A stretch of 24,169 nt of DNA from an uncultured Flavobacterium sp. (lineage in GTDB: Bacteria > Bacteroidota > Bacteroidia > Flavobacteriales > Flavobacteriaceae), in contig NZ_CALFIG010000030.1 in assembly GCF_937876455.1 (NCBI RefSeq), forward strand, positions 1 through 24,169, in the 5' to 3' direction. Position 1 is the first letter of the stretch. Each line of letters opens with the position of its first letter. Below, one piece after another: positions 6,560-15,905 of this stretch. The position numbers and the translations under genes were made by a program. The notes beneath the pieces were generated by a model. It was not told where the DNA came from and did not search any database. It saw only the letters and a list, made by a program, of their open reading frames with translations.

Positions 6560-9500
6560 ATGAAAAAATTACTTTCAATTTTGTTTCTTGTTATTTCTTG
6601 TTTTAGTTTTGGACAGCTAACACAAAATTTCGAATCAGGTACGTTTCCTCCAACAGGATGGACCTCATTCGATAATGGTGTGGGAACAGCAAGTTGGGGA
6701 ACAACAACTAGTGCCGCTTTAACCTATGGCGCAACCGGAACATCTGCGTTTTTAAATAAAGTTACTGGTACATCAGCAACTACAGCAGAGGAATATTTAG
6801 TAACTTCTCAAGTAACTGTTCCTGCAAATGGTCAGTTAAGGTTTTATACAAGAACAGGTTTAGCGGGAAATGACGGAAGTACTTTTTCTGTTAGAGTTTC
6901 TACTACAACTCAAACAGGGACGACCGCGTTTACAACAATTCCTACTGCTACTTGGGATGAAAATACACTTAATGCAGTTTATAATGTTTACGAAGAAAAA
7001 GTTATTTCTTTAACCGCATTTGCTGGGCAAAGTATTTATATTGCTTTTGTTAGAACAAATGAAAATGGAGATCGTTGGTTGATAGATAATGTAAACGTTG
7101 TACAATCGTGTAATGCGCCTACAGCGCCTACAGCGCCTATTGCTACAGTAGGCACTACATTTGCGTCTCTTGGCTGGACAGGTCCTGCAGGAGCAACGCA
7201 ATGGCAAATAGAAGTAGTTCCATTGGCTTCAAATTTTACAGGAGTTCCAAATTATACAGCTAATTCTAATCCTTTTGTTGTGACAGGTTTAACGCAAGGA
7301 ACTGCTTATAAGTTCCAAGTTAGAGCTATTTGTCCTTCGGGATTCCCTAGTGATTGGTCAGCAACATCAGCAAATTTTACGACAACAATACCTGGTCAAG
7401 CTTGTGCAGCACCAATAGTTGTTGGTACACTTCCTTATAGCACAACAAATAATACGTCAGCTTTTGGCGACACAAATGACATTGCTCAACCTTTAGCATG
7501 TTCGGGTTCTGCTACGAATTATATGGCGGGTAACGACGTATTTTATACGTATACAGCACCTTCAAATGGAAATATTTCTATTTCTTTAACGCCAACAGGA
7601 GCTAACTCAAGTATTCATGTGTATAATGCTTGTCCAGGAACTACCGGAGCAACTTGTTTGACAGGTATAGCAAATGCAACAACTAATGTGAGGGTAATTA
7701 ATCCGTTTCCTGTAACTGCAGGCACAACGTATTATATTATTATTTCGTCTGCTGCAGCAACTCAAACATTTGGTTATACCTTAGATATTCAACAAGTTTT
7801 TTGTACACAACCAAGTGCTTTAACAGCAACCGCAATAACTTCAACATCGGCAACATTGTCATGGGGAAACCCTTCTGGAGCGACTTCATGGGAAGTTTCT
7901 GTGGCTCCTGCGCCTTATGGATTACCAACAGGCGCTGGCACAACCGTAAATACCAATACAGGATATGTATATAACGGGGTTTCAGGTGTTGTTTATCAAT
8001 ACTATGTAAGAGCAAATTGTAATGATGGCAATTTTAGTATTTGGTCTGGTCCATTTACATTTACCCTTCCACAAGTTGCTGTAAACTTACCTTTTACAGA
8101 TGGTTTTGAAACAATTACTGGCTGGACATTAAGTAACGGTAGTGGTACAGGTAACCAAGTAAATAAATGGGCAATAGGAACAGCCGTGAATAACGGAGGA
8201 ACCCATGCTATGTATATTACTAACGACAATGGTGTAAATAATGCCTATGCATTAACTAACACCTCTATTGTTCATGCTTATAAAGATTTCGTTATCCCTG
8301 CAGGAGCTACTCAAGCAGAATTGAAATTTGACTGGAGAGCTTTTGGAGAAACAGCTAATGATTTAATTAGAGTTTGGGCTATTCCAGCAGCAACGACGCC
8401 AACCGCAGGGACTGGTTTAGTTGCAAGCGCATCAAATATTAAAGCAGGTAACGATTTATTGTCTTTTTCTACTTGGAATACAGTACTTATTAATGATTTA
8501 AACGTAATTCCTTTTGCAGGAAGCACAATGAGATTAGTTTTTGAGTGGAGAAATAACGCGTCTTTAGGAACTCAACCTCCAGGAGCAATTGATAATATTG
8601 AATTAAAAATAGTTACATGTCCTAAACCAAAAAATTTAGCATCAGCTAACATAAGTTATAGTCAAGCAAACGTAAGTTGGGTAAACGGTGGAACTGAAAC
8701 CCAATGGGAAGTTTTGGTTTTACCTCAAGGTTCTACTGCTCCAACAGCATCTTCTACAGGAACAATAGTGAATTCTCCAAGTCCATATTTAATTACAGGT
8801 TTAAATTCAGTAACTTGTTATGATGTGTATGTTAGAGCACTTTGTTCTTCAACAGATAAAAGTTATTGGTCACTTCCTCTTACTATTTGTACGACTCCAA
8901 ATTTCTGTTCGGGAGATCATTTTACTGATACAGGAGGAACAACAGGAGGTTATCAAAATAGTGAGAATTATTTTGTAACGGCATGTCCTGGAAATATTGG
9001 AGACGTAGTAACCGTGGTGTTTAACTCGTTCAACGTTGCGGCAGGAGATAATTTAATTATTAGAAATGGAGATTTACCTACATCACCAATAGTAGGAACA
9101 TATACAGGTGCTAATTTACCACCAAGTTTTACTTCTACGTCACCATCAGGATGTTTAACTTTCTCATTTACTTCTAATACAACAGGAACTAGTACAGGTT
9201 GGGATGCAACCATTTATTGTACACCTCCTATCACTTGTTTTAAACCCACAGCAGTAACCGTATCAAATATTACGGCTACAACAGCATCTGTTTCATGGAC
9301 AGAGTCAGGAAGTGCAACACAATGGCAAATTTTAGTATTTCCCGTAGGCTCTAATGTGCCATCATTCAATTTCACCGGAATTAGCGCTACTAGTCCATTT
9401 TTAGTAACGGGATTGAACCCATCTTCAACATATACTTTTTATGTTAGATCTCTTTGCTCTTCAACAGATAAAAGTTTTTGGACAGATGGTGTAAATTTCA

Positions 9501-12500
9501 CTACAACACCACTTAATGATTTATGTACGAATGCAACAGTAGCTATTCTTAATGATGATTTAAATTGTACCTTATTAAATAACGGGGTATTAACTGGAGC
9601 AACACCAACTGTAACACCAACATTAACTTGTTCTGCTACAGCAAATGATGTTTGGTATTCTTTTGTTGCTACAAAGCCAACACACACATTTAGTTTGTCA
9701 AATGTAGCGCCAGCAAGCACGACGGTTAATTTTGCCTTATATTCAGGAACATGTAATTCACTTACTCAAATACAATGTGGATCAACAAGTTATGTAGCTA
9801 ATAGCTTAGTAATTGGGCAGACGTATTATGTTAGAGTATATACTACTGCTTCAACAAATACTGCTATTTCATTTAGTTTATGTATTGGAGCCGTTCCTTG
9901 TCCGGAAGCGGTTTCGTTATGTAATCAACCAAGAACATACCCTAATGCTACAGGCGTTATAAACCTTGGATCTTATGGATGTTTAGGATCTTCACCAAAT
10001 GCTAGTTTTTTCTTTTTAGAAGCTGCACAAGGAGGGTCGTTAAGTTATACAATTAATCAGGTTACAACAGGTGGAACTCCTATTGACGTGGATTATGCTT
10101 TGTGGGGTCCTTTTCCAAGTAGAGACGCAGGTTGTGTGTTAATTCCTAATGGAAGCCCCGTAAGTTGTAGTTATTCTACTGCTGCTACAGAAAATTTTAC
10201 AATCACCGTAACGCAGGGTCAGGTATATATATTAATGGTTACTAACTTTGCTAATCAAGCAGGATCGGTAACTATTACACCAAATGCTAACAATACAGCA
10301 CAGTCTTTTTGTTACCCATATAACACATTTAATTATTCAGCCGTTACTTATTGTAGTAACAGTGTAAATCAGACACCTGTTTTAGTTGCCGGAGCAACTG
10401 CAGGTACTTATTCTGCATCGCCAACGGGATTATCAATAAATTCTGTTACAGGGGAAATTAATTTTGCAACCAGTACACCTGGAACGTATACAGTAACAAG
10501 CACTTTAATACCAACATTACTTCCTCCAGCAACGAATAATCCAATTATTTGTACTAGAACAGTAATTGTAACACCAAACCCTAATGCTTCAATTGCTTAT
10601 TCAAGTGCGTCTTATTGTAATTCTGATTCTGTAGCACATCCTGTTGTGATTACAGGAACGGCAGGTCCAAATACCACATATTCGTCAACACCACTTGGTT
10701 TGCAGTATGCGTTAGACCCTATTTCTGGAGCAATAACACCATCTTTAGCTACACCTGGAATTTATACAATTACCATGTCGGTTCCAGCTCAAGGAGGCTG
10801 TGTGGCATATACAACAAACACGTCAGTTGAAATAAAAACAGCTCCACAATTACCTATTAAAGTAGACGTTAATGGATGTAATAGTTATACATTACCTGCT
10901 TTAACAACAGGGGTTTATTATACAGGTTCAAATGCAACAGGAACACAATTAAATGCAGGAGATGTAATTACAACAACTCAAGTAGTTTATGTATATGCAA
11001 CAAACGGTGATTGTTCTAATCAAGTATCGTTTAAGGTAAATATCATATCTATTCCAACGCCAACAGCATCTGTTACTGCTCAACCAACCTGCTCAACCCA
11101 GACTGGAAACATGCAAGTAACATCGCCTATAACTCAGTCGGCAACAGTTCCTTTAGACTTATTTATTTCGGAAGTGACTGACGCTAATACAGGTGCATTA
11201 TCATATGTAGAGTTGTATAACGGCACAGGAAGTGCAAAAAATTTAGCAAACTATAAATTAAAAATGTACAATAATGGAAATGCAACCGCTACGTGGCAAC
11301 AAACGTTATCGGGAACCATTGCAAATAATAGTACATTTGTTATTAAGATTAGTAATGATCCAAGTATTCCTGGGGTTTCTCATAATTTATTAATTCCAAA
11401 TTCTGGGGTAGATACAAATGATAATATTCGTTTAACTACAGTTGCTGATGTTGAGGTAGACATGTGGGGACCAACAAATGGAACCGTGTTTACACCTAAC
11501 AACCAACCTGGTTATACGTATAGAAGATTAGCGTCATCAACACCACTTCCAACTACTACATGGACACCAGCACAATGGAGTACATTAGACCCTGAAAATT
11601 ATTCTAATATTGGACAATATTCATTATATGTATCAAACTATCAATATGCTGTTGATAATGGAACCTTCCAATCGGGTACAACATTTACAGGCCTAACACC
11701 AGGAGCACATACTTTAATAGTACATGATCTAATAAATGATTGTTATTCTTCACCGTCTAATTTTACAATTAACGCGGTTCCTTATACAGATCCAGTAACT
11801 ACATTTACTTATACTACACCAGTTTGTAATACTTCGACAACGAATCCAACACCATCATTAGCAACAGGATTTACTTCAGGAGGAACATTTACTGCTACAC
11901 CAGCTGGATTAGATATTAATTCTACTACAGGGGTAATTAACTTAGGAAATAGCACAGTAGGCTCATATACAGTCACTTATAATTACCCAGGTGATTTAAC
12001 AAACTGTATAAATTCTGGCTCTTCAACTGCGCCGATTGTTATAAGCTCAGTAATTACACCAACGTTTAATCCAGTAGCTGCAATTTGTTCGGGAGCAACA
12101 CTAGCAGCTTTACCAACAACTTCCACAAACAATATTGTTGGTACTTGGTCACCAGCACTGAATAATACAGCCACCACAACTTATACGTTTACACCAAATG
12201 CTGGTCAGTGTGCGGTTAGTACAACTTTGACAATAACAGTTAATCCTAATATTACAGCGGCATTTACTCAAGTAAGCCCAATTTGTTCTGGAGATGTATT
12301 GACTGCTTTACCAACAACTTCAACAAACGGTATAACAGGAACTTGGTCACCAGCACCAAATAATACAGCAACAACTACTTACACCTTTACACCAACCGCA
12401 GGTCAATGTGCAAATGGAACTACTATGACTATAACTGTAAATCCTTTTGTTCAGCCTATATTTACTCCAATTGCTGATCTTTGTGTAGGCGCAGTGCCGA

Positions 12501-12901
12501 TTGCACTTCCTGCAACTTCAAACAATGGAGTAACAGGGGTTTGGTCGCCTTCAACGGTAGATACCGCATCTGCAGGAACCACAGTGTATAATTTTACACC
12601 AAATGGTTCAGGATGTTATTTGCCAGCTAGTTTAACGGTTAGCGTTCACCAATGTCAAATACAAAAAGGTATAAGTCCAAATGGAGACGGGTTGAATGAT
12701 TATTTGCATTTAACAGCTGAAAAGGTTGAAATTTTCAATCGTTATGGAAGTAAGGTTTACAGTAAGATTAATTACAACAATGATTGGTTTGGTCAATCAG
12801 ATAGTGGTTCAATTTTACCTGATGGGACTTATTATTATGCGATTGAATTATTTGGAGGCGAGATCAAAACGGGTTGGATTTATATTAATAAGGAAAATTA
12901 A
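6560..12901 (+). CDS. Giant secreted multidomain protein with T9SS type B (gliding motility-associated) sorting domain
   Basis: A 2,113-residue surface or secreted protein. A Sec signal peptide (residues 1-18, ending FSFG before QLTQ) precedes a choice-of-anchor-J/MAM-like beta-sandwich (~20-183). Then come fibronectin type III domains (~187-275, 413-505, 687-778, 892-985) interleaved with PPC-like beta domains (~280-412, 985-1113), a second anchor-J domain (~510-686) and a CUB-like domain (~782-891). Further on are an Asp/Cys-containing beta domain (~1112-1248), Ig-like modules (~1250-1500), an SprB-like repeat split by a lamin-tail domain (~1498-1730), another Ig-like module (~1743-1830) and three tandem ~66-residue repeats (1832-2031). 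The last 82 residues (GISPNGDGLNDYL ... GWIYIN) are the gliding-motility-associated C-terminal domain used for T9SS export and SprF-type partners. It is Thr/Ser/Asn-rich with almost no charged clusters, as expected for an adhesin. No catalytic domain is visible. Boundaries are approximate. Confidence 0.9.
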   Translation: MKKLLSILFLVISCFSFGQLTQNFESGTFPPTGWTSFDNGVGTASWGTTTSAALTYGATGTSAFLNKVTGTSATTAEEYLVTSQVTVPANGQLRFYTRTGLAGNDGSTFSVRVSTTTQTGTTAFTTIPTATWDENTLNAVYNVYEEKVISLTAFAGQSIYIAFVRTNENGDRWLIDNVNVVQSCNAPTAPTAPIATVGTTFASLGWTGPAGATQWQIEVVPLASNFTGVPNYTANSNPFVVTGLTQGTAYKFQVRAICPSGFPSDWSATSANFTTTIPGQACAAPIVVGTLPYSTTNNTSAFGDTNDIAQPLACSGSATNYMAGNDVFYTYTAPSNGNISISLTPTGANSSIHVYNACPGTTGATCLTGIANATTNVRVINPFPVTAGTTYYIIISSAAATQTFGYTLDIQQVFCTQPSALTATAITSTSATLSWGNPSGATSWEVSVAPAPYGLPTGAGTTVNTNTGYVYNGVSGVVYQYYVRANCNDGNFSIWSGPFTFTLPQVAVNLPFTDGFETITGWTLSNGSGTGNQVNKWAIGTAVNNGGTHAMYITNDNGVNNAYALTNTSIVHAYKDFVIPAGATQAELKFDWRAFGETANDLIRVWAIPAATTPTAGTGLVASASNIKAGNDLLSFSTWNTVLINDLNVIPFAGSTMRLVFEWRNNASLGTQPPGAIDNIELKIVTCPKPKNLASANISYSQANVSWVNGGTETQWEVLVLPQGSTAPTASSTGTIVNSPSPYLITGLNSVTCYDVYVRALCSSTDKSYWSLPLTICTTPNFCSGDHFTDTGGTTGGYQNSENYFVTACPGNIGDVVTVVFNSFNVAAGDNLIIRNGDLPTSPIVGTYTGANLPPSFTSTSPSGCLTFSFTSNTTGTSTGWDATIYCTPPITCFKPTAVTVSNITATTASVSWTESGSATQWQILVFPVGSNVPSFNFTGISATSPFLVTGLNPSSTYTFYVRSLCSSTDKSFWTDGVNFTTTPLNDLCTNATVAILNDDLNCTLLNNGVLTGATPTVTPTLTCSATANDVWYSFVATKPTHTFSLSNVAPASTTVNFALYSGTCNSLTQIQCGSTSYVANSLVIGQTYYVRVYTTASTNTAISFSLCIGAVPCPEAVSLCNQPRTYPNATGVINLGSYGCLGSSPNASFFFLEAAQGGSLSYTINQVTTGGTPIDVDYALWGPFPSRDAGCVLIPNGSPVSCSYSTAATENFTITVTQGQVYILMVTNFANQAGSVTITPNANNTAQSFCYPYNTFNYSAVTYCSNSVNQTPVLVAGATAGTYSASPTGLSINSVTGEINFATSTPGTYTVTSTLIPTLLPPATNNPIICTRTVIVTPNPNASIAYSSASYCNSDSVAHPVVITGTAGPNTTYSSTPLGLQYALDPISGAITPSLATPGIYTITMSVPAQGGCVAYTTNTSVEIKTAPQLPIKVDVNGCNSYTLPALTTGVYYTGSNATGTQLNAGDVITTTQVVYVYATNGDCSNQVSFKVNIISIPTPTASVTAQPTCSTQTGNMQVTSPITQSATVPLDLFISEVTDANTGALSYVELYNGTGSAKNLANYKLKMYNNGNATATWQQTLSGTIANNSTFVIKISNDPSIPGVSHNLLIPNSGVDTNDNIRLTTVADVEVDMWGPTNGTVFTPNNQPGYTYRRLASSTPLPTTTWTPAQWSTLDPENYSNIGQYSLYVSNYQYAVDNGTFQSGTTFTGLTPGAHTLIVHDLINDCYSSPSNFTINAVPYTDPVTTFTYTTPVCNTSTTNPTPSLATGFTSGGTFTATPAGLDINSTTGVINLGNSTVGSYTVTYNYPGDLTNCINSGSSTAPIVISSVITPTFNPVAAICSGATLAALPTTSTNNIVGTWSPALNNTATTTYTFTPNAGQCAVSTTLTITVNPNITAAFTQVSPICSGDVLTALPTTSTNGITGTWSPAPNNTATTTYTFTPTAGQCANGTTMTITVNPFVQPIFTPIADLCVGAVPIALPATSNNGVTGVWSPSTVDTASAGTTVYNFTPNGSGCYLPASLTVSVHQCQIQKGISPNGDGLNDYLHLTAEKVEIFNRYGSKVYSKINYNNDWFGQSDSGSILPDGTYYYAIELFGGEIKTGWIYINKEN
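12053..12652 (+). repeat. Three tandem ~198-bp repeats encoding 65-69-residue modules
   Basis: Unit 1 is 12053-12250, unit 2 12251-12445 and unit 3 12446-12652. Each encodes a module with the pattern F-x-x-[IV]-x-x-[IL]-C-x-G ... L-P-[AT]-T-S-x-N-x-[IV]-x-G-x-W-S-P ... Y-x-F-T-P-x-x-x-x-C ... [IV]-x-V. Units 1 and 2 are also very similar in DNA, for example TTTACCAACAACTTC in both, which points to fairly recent duplication or homogenisation; unit 3 is more diverged. Each has two cysteines that could form a disulfide. Confidence 0.8.
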
Positions 12902-12958
12902 GAAAGAGTTCTATGCTACTTTGAAAAAAATAGCGTAGTTTAAAACACTATAAACATT

Positions 12959-13879
12959 ATGAAAAAAATTTATTTATTAGCGCTAGTTGCTTTAGGCTTT
13001 ATTCCTGATGTACAAGCGCAACAAGATCCGCACTATACGCAGTACATGTACAATATGAGCGTGATGAATCCAGCTTATGCAGGTAGTAAGGAGAATTTAT
13101 CAATGGGATTATTATACAGAAAGCAATGGGTTGATATAGAGGGTGCGCCTTCTACTGCCACTTTTTTCGGTCACATGCCAGCAGGAAAGAATGTTGGGTT
13201 AGGTTTATCTGTAATCAATGACAAGTTAGGTCCTGTTGAAGAGAACAACATGTATGGTGATTTTTCATATACTTTACAATTAGGAGGCGAACATAAATTA
13301 GCTTTTGGATTAAAAGCGGGATTAACATTACATAATGTAGGTCTTTTGTCTGAGGTATATAATTTTGTACCTGATGCTAATGACATTGCTTTTTCTCAAA
13401 ACACGAGTAATAGTTATTTTAATTTAGGTACGGGTTTATTTTATTATACCAATAAGTATTATTTTGCTGTTTCGGTTCCTAATATAATGAAGGCAAAACA
13501 TTTAGATATAGTAGGTAGAAGTTTTGGAAACGAAGTGAGCCATTATTTTGTAACTGGGGGATATGTATTTGATATTAATGAGAACTTAAAATTCAAACCT
13601 TTTTTTATGTTAAAGTCAGCGTTTAACACACCTACATCTTTAGATTTATCTACGAATTTTTTAATTCAGAACAAATTAGAGTTGGGCGCTACGTATCGTT
13701 TACAAGACAGTTTTGGTGCGATGGTAAATTATCAAGTAGCTCCGAATTTAAAAGTAGGTTATGCGTATGATCATATTACTTCAGATTTGAAAGTAACTAC
13801 TCCTGCTTCGCATGAGATTATCTTATTATTTGATGTTAACTTTAACAAAAAGGTGTCAAGTTCACCACGTTACTTTTAG
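12959..13879 (+). CDS. PorP/SprF family type IX secretion outer-membrane protein
   Basis: Members of this family are outer-membrane beta-barrel-like proteins. SprF is needed for secretion or surface display of the gliding adhesin SprB, and PorP belongs to the T9SS of Porphyromonas. The 306-residue protein has a signal peptide (residues 1-20, cleaved after VQA) followed by QQDPHYTQYMYNMSVMNPAYAGS, the hallmark PorP/SprF start. Alternating hydrophobic strands follow, ending with an aromatic C-terminus (SSPRYF). It starts 57 bp after the giant type B protein gene and ends 12 bp before the OmpA-like gene. This pairing is typical for type B cargo with its own SprF-like partner. It is most likely the dedicated partner of the upstream protein; I cannot name it sprF itself because the cargo is not recognisably SprB. 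Confidence 0.93.
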   Translation: MKKIYLLALVALGFIPDVQAQQDPHYTQYMYNMSVMNPAYAGSKENLSMGLLYRKQWVDIEGAPSTATFFGHMPAGKNVGLGLSVINDKLGPVEENNMYGDFSYTLQLGGEHKLAFGLKAGLTLHNVGLLSEVYNFVPDANDIAFSQNTSNSYFNLGTGLFYYTNKYYFAVSVPNIMKAKHLDIVGRSFGNEVSHYFVTGGYVFDINENLKFKPFFMLKSAFNTPTSLDLSTNFLIQNKLELGATYRLQDSFGAMVNYQVAPNLKVGYAYDHITSDLKVTTPASHEIILLFDVNFNKKVSSSPRYF

Positions 13880-13891
13880 TCAATCTAACCA

Positions 13892-15769
13892 ATGAAGAAA
13901 TTACACATGAAAAAGATATACATATTTGCCAGTGCCTTATTAGTTAGTACAGCAGCACTAGCACAGAATAAAGACACCAAAGAAGCCGATAAACTTTATG
14001 ATAGATTAGAGTTTGTGGACGCTGCTTCAGCGTACTCAAAATTAGTAGAGAAAGGTAAAGCAGATGGTTATGTTTACAAGCAATTAGCAGACAGTTATTA
14101 CAATGTGTTTAACACAAAAGAAGCAGAAATGTGGTATGCTAAAGCTATAGAAACGCCACAAGATGCCGAAACCTATTATAGATATGCTCAAATGCTTAAA
14201 GCCAATGGTAATTTAACCCAGAGCAATAAACAAATGGATCAATTTGCCAAAATGCTTCCAAATGACGCAAGAGCAAAAGCATTTAAGAACAATCCGAATG
14301 CTGTAGAACAATTAAAAACATTGGTAAAGAAGTATGAGGTTAAGCGTTCAGATATAAGTAGTGACAAAGCAGACTTTGGAGCTGTTTTAACAGCTTCTAA
14401 CGAATTGTATTTTGCAAGTGCACGTAACACTTCTAGAAAAACAAACGGAATGAACGACGAACCATATTTAGACATTTATAAAGCAACACGCAATCAAGAC
14501 GGTAGTTTAAGTGCCGCTACAGAAGTTGCGGAGTTAAACACAAGATGGCATGATGGTCCTGCAGCGGTTTCTGCAGACGGTTCAACAATTTATTATAGCA
14601 GCGAGAGTTTTAACCAAAGCGAATACCAAAAAGATAAATCCAAGCATTTAAAATACGGTAAAAGATATTTATATAAAGCTACTAAAGAAGGAGATAAATG
14701 GGTAAATATACAACCTTTACCTTTTAATAATAAAGATTATTCTATTAGAAATCCAAGCATAAGCAAAGACGGTAAAATCTTGTATTTTTCATCTGACATG
14801 CCTGGTGGTGTTGGTAAAGAGGACATTTGGAAAGTAAGCATTGATGGAGATAACTATGGTGTTCCAGAGAATCTAAAAGCCATTAACACGGTTGACAATG
14901 AAAGTTTTCCGTATATAACAGACGACAACATGTTGTTTTATGCTTCAAATCACACAGAAGGTTTTGGAGGCTATGATGTTTATGTGTACAACACAAAGTC
15001 AACTGACAAACCTGTGAATGTAGGTGCGCCTGTAAACACAGAAAAAGACGACTTTGCCTTTACATTTAATAAAACTAAAAAAGTAGGTTATTTTTCAAGT
15101 AATAGAGAAGGCAATGACGACATTTATCAAGCAGACCCAATTTGTGGGGTACAAGCAAAGATTGTTGTTAAAGATGTAGAAACAAACAAATTACTGGCAG
15201 ATGCTCAAGTTACATTAGTAGATGCTAAATCAAAAGCAATAGGCACACAAACAACCAATGAAGAAGGTCAAACTAGTTTTGGTGTAGCTTGTGAACAAAA
15301 CTATGGCGCACAAGCAAGCAGAATTGGTTATGAGAGTAATTCTAAAGCAGTTGAGAAGAGCGAAGGCGGAGTAGTGGTTGTTGAAATTCCTTTAACGCCT
15401 ATAAAACCAATTATCACTGAAACAGAAGTTATTTTGCAACCCATTTACTTTGAGTATGACAAGTCTAACATAACCGCTCAAGGTGCTGAGGAGTTAGACA
15501 AGTTAGTAAAAGTGATGAATGAGCATCCTACGATGGTTATCTATGCAAAATCGCACACAGATGCTAGGGGAGGAGACAATTACAACTTACGTTTATCAGA
15601 CAGAAGAGCTAAGGCTACGGTTCAATACATTATCTCAAAAGGCATTGCTAAAGATAGAATCTCAGGTAAAGGTATGGGAGAAACCGAACCAAAAGTATCT
15701 TGCACAGCATGTACCGAAGAAGAACATGCACAAAACAGACGTAGTGAGTTTTTAATTGTTAAGAAATAG
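13892..15769 (+). CDS. OmpA family protein with TPR, PD40 and carboxypeptidase-regulatory-like domains
   Basis: An outer-membrane-associated protein that probably anchors the surface machinery to peptidoglycan. The order of parts is: signal peptide (cleavage likely after ALA, about residue 29), TPR-like helices (~35-150), and five PD40/WD40-like beta-propeller blades (~160-410) with motifs such as SADGSTIYYSSES, SKDGKILYFSSD and FGGYDVYVY. A carboxypeptidase-regulatory-like beta domain (~415-505) and a C-terminal OmpA domain (~515-625) follow, with FEYDKSNI, HTDARGGDNYNLRLSDRRA and the final RRSEFLIVKK. This architecture commonly follows porP/sprF genes in flavobacteria. An alternative ATG at 13907 would remove five residues and give a more standard signal peptide. 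It lies 12 bp from the porP/sprF-like gene and is followed by a strong terminator, so it is the last gene of the operon. Confidence 0.93.
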   Translation: MKKLHMKKIYIFASALLVSTAALAQNKDTKEADKLYDRLEFVDAASAYSKLVEKGKADGYVYKQLADSYYNVFNTKEAEMWYAKAIETPQDAETYYRYAQMLKANGNLTQSNKQMDQFAKMLPNDARAKAFKNNPNAVEQLKTLVKKYEVKRSDISSDKADFGAVLTASNELYFASARNTSRKTNGMNDEPYLDIYKATRNQDGSLSAATEVAELNTRWHDGPAAVSADGSTIYYSSESFNQSEYQKDKSKHLKYGKRYLYKATKEGDKWVNIQPLPFNNKDYSIRNPSISKDGKILYFSSDMPGGVGKEDIWKVSIDGDNYGVPENLKAINTVDNESFPYITDDNMLFYASNHTEGFGGYDVYVYNTKSTDKPVNVGAPVNTEKDDFAFTFNKTKKVGYFSSNREGNDDIYQADPICGVQAKIVVKDVETNKLLADAQVTLVDAKSKAIGTQTTNEEGQTSFGVACEQNYGAQASRIGYESNSKAVEKSEGGVVVVEIPLTPIKPIITETEVILQPIYFEYDKSNITAQGAEELDKLVKVMNEHPTMVIYAKSHTDARGGDNYNLRLSDRRAKATVQYIISKGIAKDRISGKGMGETEPKVSCTACTEEEHAQNRRSEFLIVKK

Positions 15770-15819
15770 CAGTAGACTAAACACAATACATCAAGTATAG
15801 CCGCGGGTGAAGTGGCATC

Positions 15820-15853
15820 AAAAAAGGTTGTCTTAATGAAGACAACCTTTTTT
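15820..15853. terminator. Bidirectional intrinsic terminator between the OmpA-like gene and prfC
   Basis: A perfect 15-bp stem (arms AAAAAAGGTTGTCTT at 15820-15834 and AAGACAACCTTTTTT at 15839-15853) closes on a four-base AATG loop. The A run on one side and T run on the other make it work on both strands. It sits between convergent genes, ending the surface-module operon on the plus strand and prfC on the minus strand. Confidence 0.9.
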
Positions 15854-15905
15854 ATATAACGAAACACGGGACCCTATGGGTTTTGAAAAAATATAGGCGT
15901 GCTTC

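Noticed and set aside
7010..12177. Several minus-strand open frames of 60-93 codons inside the giant protein gene
   Set aside because: They are antisense to low-complexity Thr/Ala-rich coding sequence and have compositions typical of shadow frames.
12911..12936. Weak hairpin (CTATGC/GCGTAG) between the giant protein gene and the PorP/SprF gene
   Set aside because: It is a six-pair stem with a G-U pair, a long loop and no T tract. It is not convincing as a terminator, and the genes are likely one operon.
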